From contig CM046327.1 in NCBI GenBank assembly GCA_025403435.1, forward strand, positions 13,880,218 to 13,944,217: a stretch of 64,000 nt of DNA, given 5' to 3'. This DNA is from Artocarpus heterophyllus (Eukaryota; Streptophyta; Magnoliopsida; Rosales; Moraceae). Below, piece by piece: positions 46,201 through 58,720 of the stretch. Position 1 is the stretch's first letter. Every line of letters starts with the position of its first letter. Both the position numbers and the translations under genes were made by a program. The notes beneath the pieces are model-generated. The model worked only from the letters and a program-made list of their open reading frames with translations, was not told the DNA's origin and made no database searches.

Positions 46201-49200
46201 CTGCTTTTGCTTGTTATCTTGTTTGCCCCGTTTCTTTTTTCCCGCGTTTTCTTTCTTTTTGGGCTTCTTTTTTCTTCTAATTACTTCTTCTTCCCCGACC
46301 ATTTTTCTTACGTCTTTTTATCCTTTCTTTACTTTCTTTTCGTTTTTTTTTTTTTTGTCTTCAACAAATTTATTAGAGGAGAATTCATTTTTCCTTGTGC
46401 TACTCAAAAGGAACAGAGGATTCTCGAGAAAATGAAGGAAAATCAAAGAGAAAATCTAAGGGAAAATCGAGAGAGAAATTGAGAAAGAAATGATGAGCTT
46501 TAAAGAACTGTTTACTGAGAAAATGTTGCATTGAATTAGTGAAATTTCAACGTACAGATATAATAGCCAGAATATTTTGAAAAAAAAGCCAAAAAAAATT
46601 AAATCGAAGAAATGACTTTTTTTTTTCACAAAAAAAAAATTGTTTCAATTTTTTTCAAAAAGATAAGAAAAAAAATTGTAGTAAGAAAATGAACCTCAAT
46701 AGAGTAGGAAAAAAAAACTAAAGCAATTTTTATACCTAAAAAACTTATTTTTTTTGCCAAAAAACTGTAAAAGAAAAAAGTCATTTGTCTAAAAAAAAAC
46801 TTTCTTTTAAATCATTTTTCAAAGTCCCATCTCTAACAGAAAACCAACTAACAGTTTTAGGCTAAACTAATCATACAGACTGTGACCTGGACACTTGTAA
46901 AAGTTCAATACAAATATGGTAATTCAAACTATTGCTTAACGGCTCCCAACGAACTCGCTGCAACGCGTTTCGCCCTTATTCAACATCTTTTTTTTTTTTG
47001 GCTAGTTTGACATTGTTTATGCTATGATATTGTTTTTATTTTGTTGTGTAGTGGACATAAGCAGAAGGTGTTTTGCAATTTTTTTCAAAATTGATGTGAA
47101 TACAACAAATAAAATTCTAGATATTTGCTAATTCATATATAAAATTACAAGTAAAGATTTTAAAATCACCACAAAAGACATACCTTTTGCAACACATTTA
47201 TAGTTTTTAGTTTTGAATTTTAATTCTAATTTTGCGGTCAACATTGGTAATATTTTTAAAGTACAAAAAGAATATAACTTTAATTTGACTATTTTCACTC
47301 GTAAAATAAGAGAAAGTGGACTCACATGAATTAATTTTATGCTCTCTAGGATTACATGATTGCATTGCAAAAGTCCATGTTCTTTTTGTAATGTTTTTTT
47401 CTGAGATAAATTTTCTTAGTCACGTGGTAGAATTATGAATTGTGGGTTATATTGGTCAAGAAATAAATAAATTTCAAATTTTTATAAAATTTTAAAAAGT
47501 AGAGAGTACACAACAACGTTACTTACATTATAAAATGCTCAAAAACAAAAACAGAAACAATATGATGACAAAAAAATTCTGAATTTCTGATTTTTGTTGA
47601 TGTTATTTTAAAACTTTGAGAAATGTTTGAATGAAATTTAGTATCTTACATTTATAAAATTTGTAACTTCTATAAAAGTAATTGAAAGTATGTAGTTCAA
47701 CTTGTTATGGAAAAATAGGTAAATTTATTGATATAAAGGTAAGTTTACATATGTTTTAAAATTCGACAAGGACGAAGATTTGTATTAAGTACCAAAATTA
47801 ATATACCTCTAAATTTGTTTAAATAATTCAAAAGAAATTTATGATGAGAAAAATAAGAATGGTAATTAAACTAAAACTAAAGTAAGACAAAACATGATGA
47901 AAAGACGAAAACTCAATACATTAAGGTTTCTGATTTCATCATGACTACTCTACTTTGCATTTTCTTTTCACATTAATCAGGTTTATTATTCAAATTAATA
48001 GTCAAGAATCCCTAAACTTGTCACTAGCCTTTCTCAAGGTCTAACAAAATCAACCTTAGAATCTAACTCACTATATTCTCCTGTGAATTAAAATTATTAA
48101 GAATTTATTAAATTCTGTGGCTCAAAATTAAGTCTGACTACATCAGTTATAAAAGTATATTTCTATCAAAGCCACATGAAGCTTATGGCATTCAAAGTAA
48201 TAGACTAAAGACATAAATCTCCTTCGGTTTCGCCACGATTTGTGAATCAAATAAATAGTCGCCAACCAGTGAGAAGCGTGATAAACACTCAAGCATGGAA
48301 AAAAAAACCTTGAATAAAAAGAAATCAAAACTTCAAAGTTAGGTGCGATCGTAGACCGAACAAAGAAAATGGACTCACCTTCAAACCAAAGAAAACCACA
48401 TACATAAACGTAAAACTAAAACTGATAAAAAATAACTAGGGAATAAAAAAATAAAGGCAAATGTTCAAAGTCTCCAAATCCAAGTCGTTCTTCTTCTTCT
48501 TCTTCTTCTTCTTCTTCTTGCTCATTCTCCACGTTAAAAGACTCCTTTATGTTGAATTATATATAAGTGAAACAGATTGAATATTATAGGTGTTACGTTT
48601 ACGTAGTAAATGATTCATTTACTACTAGAAAAAAACATATACAGTGTAAACGTGTATATTTTAATCTCCAGCTTCCTTTTTTTTCCCTTCATTTAAACCC
48701 ATCAATGGAAATAAGAGATGTTGACTTTTGGTGGAGCACAGCTACAGTGTTAACACAATTACACTTTCCGTTCTTTGTTTCTTTTTCATTATTAAAGGCA
48801 ATAAGAGAACCACTGGTGAATAAGGCATATTGCCTTTCTTCGCTGTTGTGCTCCTTCCTTTATATGTGCACATATATATGTGTGTGTGTGTGTGTGTGTA
48901 TAATATTGAATTTCTGTTTTCAAGAAATCAGTTTCTCTCCTTTCTTTTTTACTTTCTTTCTTTGTTTGCAACGGATGGGAAATGATGACCATGGAAATCT
49001 GATCTCTAGTTCTCTCTTACTCGCTTTCCTTGTTGATTTTAGCTTCTAAAAGTAAGCTTCATGCATTAAATTACAAATCTGTCGACTTAATTTAATTATC
49101 ACAAATTAAGATAAAGAACATGCAAAGTATGTGATATTTTTGCATAAAATTAAGCCGGGAAAAGTATACAATATAATATATACAATTAAGCATATCAAAT

Positions 49201-52200
49201 ACCCCCAACTTTATATTTTCCCGGTATGAATAAAAACCTTAAAATGAGTAATGATTCAAGTTGATTTTACAAGGCTTGTCTCAAAGATTGCATAAAATAT
49301 ATAGATCAAGGAAAATTTTAAACATTGCAAAAGCTCAGATGTCAATTCAAGAGTTAGCCTCGTTATATATTGGATCATTTAGTGTGTGTATGAACAGCCA
49401 TTTACAGACTCTTACTTGCAACTCAGATCAATTTATGCAAGCAAGTGAATCATGATAGATTTCTAGATGAAGAAATATTCGGACCCGTAGGCCTACTTTT
49501 TATATCAACTCTCCGCTAATGTAGATAAACAAATTACCATCTTAAGGGGTAATCTTTGAATAACAATCCATTTCAAATTTTGGTTCTTCATGATAGAAAC
49601 TGAAACATCATTAGATAATTAAAAAAAATAGTTTTTTTCGTCTGGATGATGTTATTATTCTTGTATTTTGCTTCCTTGTAACTCTTGATTAGTTCTTTTA
49701 TGTAGATTTTTGTGTAGCCAAAGAGTTAACAATGTCGCCGACCTCTATGATCTCGAGTGTTGTGATGAACATGATATTGATCACATTGCCCTTGTATGGA
49801 AGTTCCATTTTTTAACTTCTTTGAAACTCTGCAATTTCGCATCATAATGAAGACTGTATATCTTGCTTAATTACAAGTTTAGGACTAGCTGGTTTTTATA
49901 GGCGTGATTTGAAGTTGAATATTTGTTAGAGACTATTTGGTGCTTCTGCTTTTGATCTCTTATGTTACCTTTTTCCTAGGTTAACTAATAAATTTTAAGT
50001 AAGAATTCAAATTCAGTAGTAATAATTAGATTCTTACAGTAAATTTCAAGCATTTACTGCTTTGAGACTATTTTGAGGCCAAGACCTCTTAGCATAATAT
50101 TTTAAAGCTTTGTTCACTTGTGGTTGAGATATTTTAGAGAAAATACTATTTTTATACAATGCCATGATTTTCGCCTTGTTAATGCCTCATTCTTGTTATT
50201 ATTGTTTTTACAAGTTATAGTCATCTTAGTGTTTATGATTTTAAAGCGGCCTCTATTTTTATGAGCCCATCCGATTTAGGTTCTTGCATACTTTTGCTTG
50301 TCACATGTGGATACGTGCAGGTTAATGGCTTATAGTTGTGCTAAGGATTAGTCCAAGAAATTAGTCTTTCAAGTTAGTAGTTGAAGCATCGTTACTTGTA
50401 GTTTACTATCTATTAGTTTTTTAGCCAATTCAGTTGTCTGTTATTGAACAACATCTGCTAACTGAGTTACCAGATACAACATCCAGCAACTGAGTTATCA
50501 GAGTTAGTTGTCAAGACTAAAAGGCCTATAAATGGAGCCTTTACTAACCTGGTTTGAGAAGAGAAAAGGAAGGATTCAATTGGGTCAGTTTTATAAACAA
50601 CTTGAGAGAGAATTGAGAGAGGTTTAGAGATAAAAACTAGAAGCAAAGGACTTGATTTATGTCGCAGAATTTTGAGAGGATGTAATATTTGAATCAATCA
50701 ATAAGATGGCTCTGCTAGTTTCGGATGGTGGATGCAGTATTTTCTTTAGCAATTCTTTTTTTTTTTTTAATTTTCTTCTCAATTTCATTCTCTTCTTTCC
50801 TGATTCAATATGTTTTCTGGTTTGAGTGGTTTGTACATTGATTGCTTGAACTTTTATGACAATATAGTTTCTGTTTTGGTATGTTCTTGGCCTTTGCATC
50901 AACAAGTTGTCTCTAAATTTTATTTGATTGTGACGTCTCATTCTGCGTCGTGGCTGAACATTAACTTAGTTTTGCTTACTGAATGTATCCTTTCGTCCTC
51001 AATTTTTGTGTCAGTAAACTATAAAAGTGTTATTGAACTTAGAACGTACTGAAGCTACACTGGTTTAGTAATTGCAACAGTTTGTAAGCTCGAGAAATTG
51101 TCATTTCAGAGAAATATTAATGTATCCAGGATTTGTTAGTTAACTTATTTCATGTTAGCTTTGAATTTCGTTGTTACATGGAGTAAAAATTTCCTGACGA
51201 TACATGAAATCAAGATGAAACTTCAAATTCTTTTAATTCTTCTGTTACAAGTGACTAAATAATCTCTCTCTACTCATGAATTCAATAAGATATATTGGCT
51301 TTGCTATTGCTATATCTGGATTTTCCAACAAGAAACTATTAGGATTTGGATCTACGTAGTGCTGATATGGTAGTCATAATGTAATTCTCTTTGTTTTGCT
51401 TTATAGTTTATTTTGTTCCTTTAAGGGTACCTTTTCTTCTATATTTGTATTTGAAAAAGAAAAGAAAAGAAAAGGCGTACTATGCTTAACGCATACATGA
51501 GCGTCACAGGTGCGGAGCACATGTTTCTACTGGTCATGATACTAACTCAGTTTTCACCACAAACTCAGTTATAAACAGTGTAAAACTTTCACATGTTACA
51601 ATAACAATAAAAAAAAAGTGCTATGGTATAAAACTCTTACAAACTACAGTAAAAGTAGTTCTCATCACTGGTTCCTACCACCCTTCCAAACACCCTATAA
51701 AACGTCCGAAGGAACACGATTCAAAAGAATGATAATTAAAAAAATATGACAATATATGATGAATATGTACCAATTAAAAATTCGTACGTCTATGTATAAA
51801 TACACACACTAAAAGGCCCTAAGGAACACGGTTAAAAAATAAATAATAATTAAAAAAGTGATATATGAGCAATAATTTGATCAAATATATGCATGAAAAA
51901 CCCGTTAATATATATATATATATAAATGAAGGCGCTTTCAGCGGTTATGTCTCTATTAAAGATTATTGATCAATTTAGAGTAATAATTAAATTATTTTTA
52001 TTAACTTGATGACGTGGTATATCAAACAACCTGTTAGCCTTAAAGCACTAATTATAAAGATTTCTTTTCATTTTTTTAGGATGAATTTTATCTTTGCTCC
52101 TTAAACATTAATAGTTTATTCATTTTAACTCCTAAATTTTAAAATTGATCTTAAACTTTAAAACATAGTTAATATTGGCCCTTTCGTTTCTTGGGATTGA

Positions 52201-52929
52201 AGATGTAAACATGATTGTATAAATGCTTCTTTTTAAATCTTTCAAAAAAAAAAAAAGTAGCATCGACAATTAAAAAAAAACAAAAACCAAGAAAAAATAG
52301 TAGTTCCTAGAAATGATTGGTTGAGACCACTTGTGGGTGATCCATGGACTTTTTTTACGCAGATGGTTGAAAGTTATGCATACCTTGTTGTAAACTTACT
52401 AATATGTAAATACAAAAAAAAAAAAAAAGGAATACATGCAAATCTTTTTCTTTTTTTCTTTTTTCTTGCTTCTAATCATTACTATCTATCCTTGATAGGC
52501 AAGGCTGCCATGTATGTACTTTGTGTAATAACCAATGGAGGTTGTCATTTCGGGAGTGCTTTGCTCTGTTTCAAGCGCAATTTTACTCATTTAATTAACT
52601 CAAAGTAAAAATATAGAGTAGCATTATATTGATTACCTATACATGAGTTTAAAAGTTTTTTTTTTTTTAACAACCATGATATTGGAAACAGTAACAAGTT
52701 AGTTGTATTATTTATTACAGAGGGAAATGCTAGGTCACTCTTTTACTTCTCTTTTGTCATGTGTGATCCCACTTTCTTATAAAAATGAGGCCTAATTATA
52801 GACCATTATTATACGAGAGCTTTATAGATCTACCATCTTTTTGCAGTACATGGATTGAAATATGCCATATGAAAAAAAAAGCTTTTTAAAAAAGGCCACA
52901 AGCCACTTGTTATTTTGATAAATTTACTC
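46201..52929. other. Long spacer, no gene seen
   Basis: Frames here are T-rich or A-rich translations without family features (for example the 160-codon plus frame at 48567-49049, which crosses a (TG)n repeat). Contains a (TTC)n tract at about 48489-48520, a (TG)n tract at about 48879-48900, poly(A)/poly(T) runs at 46560-46830, and an LTR-like segment (separate entry). Confidence 0.5.
50270..50870 (+). mobile_element. LTR-like segment (possible solo LTR)
   Basis: Repeated AACTGAGTTA(C/T)CAG words, then a TATA-like GGCCTATAAATGGAGCC (about 50522), GAGA-rich leader-like sequence, AATCAATCAATAAGA (about 50690) like a poly(A) signal region, and a T-rich tract. The order fits U3-R-U5 of a plant LTR. 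No boundaries, pair or target duplication identified. Confidence 0.3.
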
Positions 52930-54400
52930 GTATATTGATTCTTGTAAGTAATATATAGTATAAAAGTATAAATGTATTCCAAAAAATTACATATAGAATG
53001 AATTTACTATAGGGGCTAATTAAAAAAACCCAACAATATTATTTTAAAAGTAACAAGCGAGAGTATAAAAGCATTCCAAAAAGTACATATAGAATGCAAT
53101 TGTAAATTAAAATGTAAGACATTTAGAAGAAGTTATGTTAATTTGGAAGAATTTATTTTGATATGGTAAAATGTCACAACAATAAAGAAGCAAAAGGAAA
53201 AAAAAATACAGTGAAAAAGTTAAAAAAGATGTGTACTTTTTTTTTTTTTTTGGGATAGGGGATTTTTTGAGGGCATAGAGTTAAAATAAAAAAAAAGAAT
53301 TGAAAAAGAAAAAAAAAAGCCAACTTGAAAAAACAAAAAAATAATAAAAAAAATGGTACGAAATGGGTGTGATGATCCAAAAAAATGAATAGTTAAAGGA
53401 TGGGATAAAGAGACACATTTTAGGAAAAAAAATATAAGAATAGGCTAATTAGAAAAACCAAACAACATTATTGTAATAGTGGCAAGCGAGAGTAAAGAAG
53501 TATTCCAAAGAAGCATATAGAAAATAAAATTGCGAAATAAAAGTAAGACATTTGGAAGAAGTTGTTTTAATTTGAAAGAATTTATTTTGATATAGTAAAA
53601 TACCAAAACAATGAAGAAGCAAAAGCAAAACTATAGGTAAAAAGGTAAAAAAAAATGTATAAAATTAATTTTAAAAGGATAAGTTTTTTTGAAAGTGTGA
53701 AGTTAAAAAAAAACAAAGTTGAAAAAAAAAAACAAAATTAAAAGCAAAGTTGAAAGAGCAAAAAAAAAAAACTGAATGAATCTTGTGGGACAAATCGTCC
53801 CATGATTTTTTATAAGATATAAGAATGCATTTATTAAAAAATAATAGTTAAATGATAGGGTAAAAAACTTTTTAAAAAAGACAAATTTCATGAAAAAAAT
53901 ATCCTAATGGGCTAATTAAAAAAACTCAACAATATTATTTTAATAGGAGCAAGCGATGGTATGAAAGTATTCCAAGAACGCACATAGAGAATGAAATGGT
54001 AAATTAAAAAGTAATACATTTGGAAAAAGTTATTTTAATTTGAAAGAATTTATTTTGATAGCACATAGAGAATAAAATGGTAAATTAAAAAGTAATACAT
54101 TTAGAAGAAGTTATTATAATTTGAAAGAATTTATTTTGATATGGTAAAATGACATAAAAATAAAGATGCAAAATAAAAAAATACGATCAAAAAGTTAAAA
54201 CTCAATAAAATTATTATAATAGTGGCAAGCGAGAGCAAAAAAGTATTTCAAAGAAGCATATAGAAAAATAAAATTTTAAAATAACAGTAACACTTTAGGA
54301 AGAAGTTGTTTTGATTTGAAAGAATTTATTTCGATATAATAAAATACCAGAACAATGAAGAAGCAAAAGAAAAAATATTGTTAAAAAGATTTAAAAAAAA
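52930..54400. repeat. Degenerate long-unit tandem array
   Basis: The block GGCTAATTA(A/G)AAAAACC(C/A), ..AACA(A/T)(T/C)ATTAT, ..CAAGCGA(G/T)(A/G)GTA, TATTCCA, GAAGTTGTTTTAATTTGAAA, GAATTTATTTTGATAT, AAGAAGCAAAAG recurs starting near 53014, 53443, 53909 and 54200. Inside the third unit an 81-bp piece (from GCACATAGAGAAT) is itself doubled (53980-54060, 54061-54140). Runs of A and T between units make overlapping junk frames. No coding content. Confidence 0.8.
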
Positions 54401-54734
54401 AAAAGATGTTTAAGTATTATTTTAAACGGGTAAGTTTTTTTTTTTTTTAAAGAGTGGAGGTTAAAAAACCCAAAGTTGAAAAAGGAAAAAAGTTAAATTT
54501 GAAAAAGCAAAAAAAAAAAAAGCAAAGTTAAAAGCAACGTTGAAAATGCAAAAACAAAAAAAAAACAAAAAAGGGAATGAATAGTCCTTTTTTTTTTGTT
54601 AGTGTCGTTCGTCCCACATTTTTTTTGTAAGTGTCGTATGACACTTTTAAACAGAGGCAGAGGGAGGGGGGCTAGGGGGCTAGAGGGCCATGGAGCCCCC
54701 TAGATTTTTGATAAAAAATTGTTAATATATGTTT

Positions 54735-54736
<2 letters not shown>

Positions 54737-54772
<36 letters not shown>
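54737..54772. repeat. (AAT)12 microsatellite
   Basis: Uninterrupted trinucleotide repeat near the left edge of the insertion-like unit. It translates as poly-Asn in one frame, which should not be taken as coding. Confidence 0.9.
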
Positions 54773-54773
<1 letters not shown>

Positions 54774-55160
54774 TAACAACACAAAGAGAGCCTGTTAATC
54801 TTAATCACAGTTGGGCTTGTCCATTTCAGCCCAATACAATGTCTATCACAGTACGTAGTACAGTATCCTATATTGTCTATAAATCTTATCATTGTGCATC
54901 AGAGTTCAGATTTGCTGAGCTCTCTCTTTAAAATTCTCCTTATTTTTAAAATTCTTTACTCTCTCTAGAATTCTCTCCCTTTCTCTCTAAAATTCGAAAC
55001 TTGTTCTTAATTTTTTAGATCTTCTGTCTTTCCTTCTTGTTTCTTTTTCTTTGTTTTTCATGGATCCAAAGTATCATCACATGAGGAAATACTTCTCATC
55101 ATTTTCCTAGAAGATTCTTTGGTAGAAATACGAGTCTAGAGTCACTCGACTTGGATTCTC

Positions 55161-55469
55161 ATGCGATTTGTAATCCCCAGTGACGTGAGGATGCTGATCG
55201 AAGGAATAATTCATCCAAGTGACTTCAATCAGAGGGCCAGCCTTCTAAGTATGGGCACTAGTCATAGTGCAATGAGAAGAAGAGCTCGTGCCATTGAGTC
55301 TAGATGTAACAAATATGGGCAACAGAGTTATGAGGGTAAATGTCATTCGGTTGGATTTGTGCCTACAAATAGGGAGGACAAAATCCATTTATACAAAGAT
55401 GGCATTTCTAAAGAGAACTTAGATGACCTCCATGTTTCTCTTTGGAATCATCTGATTAGATATGTCTAA
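55161..55469 (+). CDS. Unrecognised 102-residue ORF
   Basis: ATG to TAA frame with mixed, non-repetitive composition (MRRRARAIESRCNKYG; HSVGFVPTNREDKIHLYKDG; DLHVSLWNHLIRYV). It lies downstream of a TATA-like box and CT-rich leader in the same unit as the LOG pseudogene. An ATGGATCCAAAG start at about 55059 opens an earlier frame that meets a stop after about 16 codons. No domain, signal peptide or membrane segment. It could be a fragment of a captured gene or of an internal retroelement region. Confidence 0.3.
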   Translation: MRFVIPSDVRMLIEGIIHPSDFNQRASLLSMGTSHSAMRRRARAIESRCNKYGQQSYEGKCHSVGFVPTNREDKIHLYKDGISKENLDDLHVSLWNHLIRYV

Positions 55470-56297
55470 TGTGTAATTTCTAATATTTGGCCCAAATTCC
55501 ATTCAGAAAGATAATGTCTCAAGAATCTAGCATTTAAAAACCCTATTTATCAGTTTGTAAAAAAATTAGATAGGGAATAAATTCTTAATCCATAGAAGTC
55601 ATTTGAGTGTTTCTGCAATATATATATATATATATTGTGTTTTGAGTGTTTGTTTATTTTTAGATTATCACAGTATATATAAATAAATAAATTGTTTTTA
55701 TTTTATCATTATAGTAGTTATTAAATATCAGCTTTTGTTTATTTTAAAAATGTTATCTTGTCGGATACATCACGTGTTTGTTTGTTTGTAAATTGTCAAA
55801 AAAGTATATAGTTAAATGTGTCATACCAAAAGTTTATGACAGCTTTCTAGATTCAATGTTCGTTTGTCAAAAGTTGTACAATCATTTTAGAGTGTCTTTT
55901 GTCATTTTGTTTTCAATTATCAAAAGTTGTACAATATGAGTATCATTTTTCAAAAGTTTATCAGATTGCGTGTTTACTTTTTCAAATTTATTCAGATTTG
56001 GCCTGACTTTTTCTAACATGCCCCTATCTTATTTTCTCATTTTTCTTTTGTACAATATCATAGCATATCATATCTTCTTTTCTTATTAACACATATTTTA
56101 TTTAGATTGTAAAGTAACATGCTATCAACTACCAGTCATAACTTCTTAGTCATTTGGCATTTCTATCTTCTTTAAGATCTCATTCAAAACTCAGTGTTTT
56201 AGACAGAGCAGACTTAAAACAAAATCCCACAAAAAATCAAATAGTAAAAAAAAGAATCAATCTGTCTTAGAAACCAAACACGCCTTGTTCCCATTCA

Positions 56298-56930
56298 TCT
56301 AAGAAAATTGAAACTATCTGTGTCTTCTGTGGTTCTAGTCTTGGTAAAGGTAGAGTCTATGTAGAAGCCGCAGGACACTTAAAACAAGTCTTAGTACGTA
56401 GGAAGATTAACATGATTTATGGGGGAGGTAGCTTAGGGTTAATGGGGAGTGTAGCAACAGCAGCATATTCTAGGGGTAGCCATGTTGTAGGGATTATACG
56501 TTTTCTCCTAGTTGAGGGGAACCTTTATGAAAAATCCATAGGTAAGGAAGAGAGAGTTTTGGACATATCTAAATGTCTTAAAAACATGATCTATAACTCT
56601 GACGCTTTCATTGCATTATCTGGTGGTTTAGGCACATTTGAAGAGTTAATTCATAGTTGCTAGTAGAAATCTGTTGGGCATTCACTCCAAACCTATAGGT
56701 CTTTTGAATGTCAATGGTTTTTATAGCGGTCTTTTAAAATTTTTAGATTACACTGTGGAACAAAACTTCATTGTAGAGTTAGGGAGACAATCTTTATTAC
56801 TGTTTTAACAACTGAAGACCTACTTGACAAAATACAAGTCATTTATCTAAAGTCTGAAGCTACAACGTCCAAGCTTGATTGGAAGAAAGAAAGCTGGAAG
56901 CGGCCACTAAATTTGAACCTCTATCTGTAA
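56298..56930 (+). pseudogene. LOG: LOG family (cytokinin riboside 5'-monophosphate phosphoribohydrolase) pseudogene
   Basis: LOG enzymes release active cytokinin base from its nucleotide. The plus strand reads KKIETICVFCGSSLGKGRVY, then MIYGGGSLGLMGSV (the PGGGxGxxG-type nucleotide loop), HVVGII, AFIALSGGLGTFEELIH (family: PGGxGTxxE; here Pro is Ser), and, in another frame, LGIHSKPIGLLNVNGFYSG. The end ATTSKLDWKKES..LNLNLYL then TAA at 56928 is in a third arrangement. At least two frameshifts (about 56660 and 56800) break it. Plant LOG genes usually have several introns; this copy has none, so it is probably retrocopied or carried from cDNA. The N-terminal Met is not clear. Not functional. 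Confidence 0.85.
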
Positions 56931-57273
56931 TCTTTTGGTTTTACCAATAATATGTTTATCTGTATTTCTTGTGTCCTGAATAACCGCTCTCCTCCACATC
57001 TTGTACTTTTTTTTAAGACATGTTGTTGTTAAAATGTTTAGATTCAATGACACCAGTGTCGGAATGGCTGATATTATAGAGTAATTAGTACTTTCGAAAT
57101 GTATCCCATTTAAGATCCGATCTTTTTTTATCGATGCTTTTGTAATCTTTATGCATACATGGTTAGGATTATTGCTTATATGGAGTATCTTGTACTCTCA
57201 AAACATATCTATATTATGTCTATAAACTTTCTATGTATTATTTTAACGGGCGTTTTTAATATAAATACTTGTG

Positions 57274-57274
<1 letters not shown>

Positions 57275-57313
<39 letters not shown>

Positions 57314-57350
57314 TACTACTACTATTACTACTACTACTACTACTACTACG
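57275..57350. repeat. Compound (TTA)n(CTA)n microsatellite
   Basis: Trinucleotide run changing from TTA to CTA/TAC units near the right edge of the insertion-like unit. Confidence 0.9.
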
Positions 57351-57508
57351 TAATACAACATCTCTAATCTAATTATAAATCATGGTTCAAAAATAATAAA
57401 GGACTGAAAAATAACATAGTAAACATATCCACTTCTCTTTATATATGTTAGAATACTCTTGAGGAAAAAAATACACAGCCCCTAACTCAAAATTCTGGCT
57501 CTGTCATG

Positions 57509-57795
57509 GTTTTTAAATATATAATGGATGATAGATAGTAAGATAAAGCCATCTCAAATCAACGTTTTCTTGTAGAATAACTTTATATTTTGTGTCTCAC
57601 ATAATTTTATATTTCATGGCCCACTAAACGGTAAGCAGTTGTACGCAATTGACCCTGCCTTCGATCTTTTTCTTTTGATTTCAGTCTCTCCCAATGCCTT
57701 CATTCATTTCTTTCTCTACAAATGCCGATGGTAAACAAACTTGTGATTTAGAGGAAAAAGAGATTTATAAAAAAAAAAAAGAAGTAATATGTTTA
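57509..57795. other. Short spacer between two mobile units
   Basis: No gene. Contains TTTTCTTGTAGAATA (about 57564), reminiscent of a CACTA terminus complement, but with nothing subterminal beside it. Confidence 0.4.
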
Positions 57796-58317
57796 TGCTA
57801 CAAGAAAAAAAAGCTCTTTAGTGACAACATTTGTCGTCGCTAAAGATCGACATCTAGCGATGATAAAGGTCACAATGACGACTTCTTGTAAGTTTGTTTG
57901 GTACATACTGTAGGACTCATTTTTAGCAACAATAGTTAAAATTGGAGAAAAAAGTTTTGTGTTACTGCCAATTTGGGATTTTAGCAACAACAATGTCTTT
58001 ACTAAAACTCTTGGTGGCAAAAAATCAAGGAAAAAGTTTTGTGTTACCGCTAAATTAGGCTTTTAGGGACGACTTACAAGTCTTGGTAGTAACGGCAAAA
58101 ATGCTAGTGCCAGCCATTGCCAAATATTTTTTTTTAAAAAAATTGATTAAATTTTTTAGTGGTGAAAGTGGGAGGTCAAAAAAATATTTTCAAGACTTTT
58201 AGTGACGACATGTGTAGTCGATGAAAATCTTGTCATCGCTACATGGTTAATTTAAGATTTCAAATCCAAACAACGTCATTCCTTCTACTTTTAGTGATAA
58301 CATAAAAGGATTTAGCG

Positions 58318-58720
58318 ATGGTAGGCAAATTTGACGATGTAAGAACCACTAGCTCGACCTTCTTCCATAGCTCTTTGTTTTCCCCTCTCTCTCTACCTCT
58401 TTTTCCCTATCTCTCTATAACTCTAACCCTTGCCGCCATCTCCGTTCTTCTCTTCCTCTCTCTTTCTCTCTCCCTCTCTTTTACTCTCTCTCTCTCCCCC
58501 CTTCTCATTCTCTCTCCACCCCCATTGCCCTGCCGGTACCGCCCTGTCGTCGACCTTCACTTGCCCCCACCAGCCGCTCCCACTATTACCTGCCCCTCGT
58601 CGACCTGTCCTGCCATAGTTGTGCAGTTGCCAGTCTCCTCTCTCTCTTTGCCATCAGCCTCCAGTTTCAACCGCTGTGTGTTGTCCATCACCGTTAGTTG
58701 TCACTGATGCCTCATTTTAT
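58318..58720 (+). other. CT-rich leader-like block of the CACTA element
   Basis: Shortly after the left subterminal repeats comes a CTCTCT-rich and CCGCC-rich stretch. The 129-codon frame through it is Ser/Leu/Pro repeat translation. Equivalent blocks sit at 14640-14870 (minus) in the other CACTA element. Confidence 0.5.

Larger units (their letters stand above)
54652..57508. mobile_element. Insertion-like unit carrying a LOG gene copy
   Basis: Left edge AGAGGCAGAGGGAGGGGGGC; complement of the right edge CCATGACAGAGCCAGAATTT. These share (G)(A/G)CAGAG(C/G)(C/G)AG and resemble the GAGGCGGAGCCAG..GGCTCCGCC ends of a plant element class I associate with hAT-like sequences. Flanks are CTTTTAAAC on the left and TTTTTAAAT on the right, a possible 7-8 bp target duplication. 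Inside: (AAT)n at 54737-54772, an LTR-like promoter (TCTATAAATC near 54878), an unknown 102-codon ORF, the LOG pseudogene and a TTA/CTA repeat at 57275-57350. No transposase. Class uncertain. Confidence 0.4.

Noticed and set aside
46053..46482. 141-codon plus-strand ORF full of Phe/Leu, looking like a membrane protein
   Set aside because: It is produced by T-rich runs, with a run of Phe instead of real helices, and has no conserved motif.
48567..49049. 160-codon plus-strand ORF
   Set aside because: Crosses a (TG)n microsatellite (the CVCVCVC run) and T-rich sequence. No family resemblance.
53174..53891. Phe-rich minus-strand ORFs
   Set aside because: Translation of poly(A)/poly(T) runs inside the tandem array.
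54719..54931. ORF starting with poly-Asn
   Set aside because: The Asn run is the (AAT)12 microsatellite, and the rest lies in an LTR-like promoter segment.
58318..58707. 129-codon Ser/Leu/Pro-rich ORF
   Set aside because: Repeat translation of the CT-rich leader of the CACTA element.
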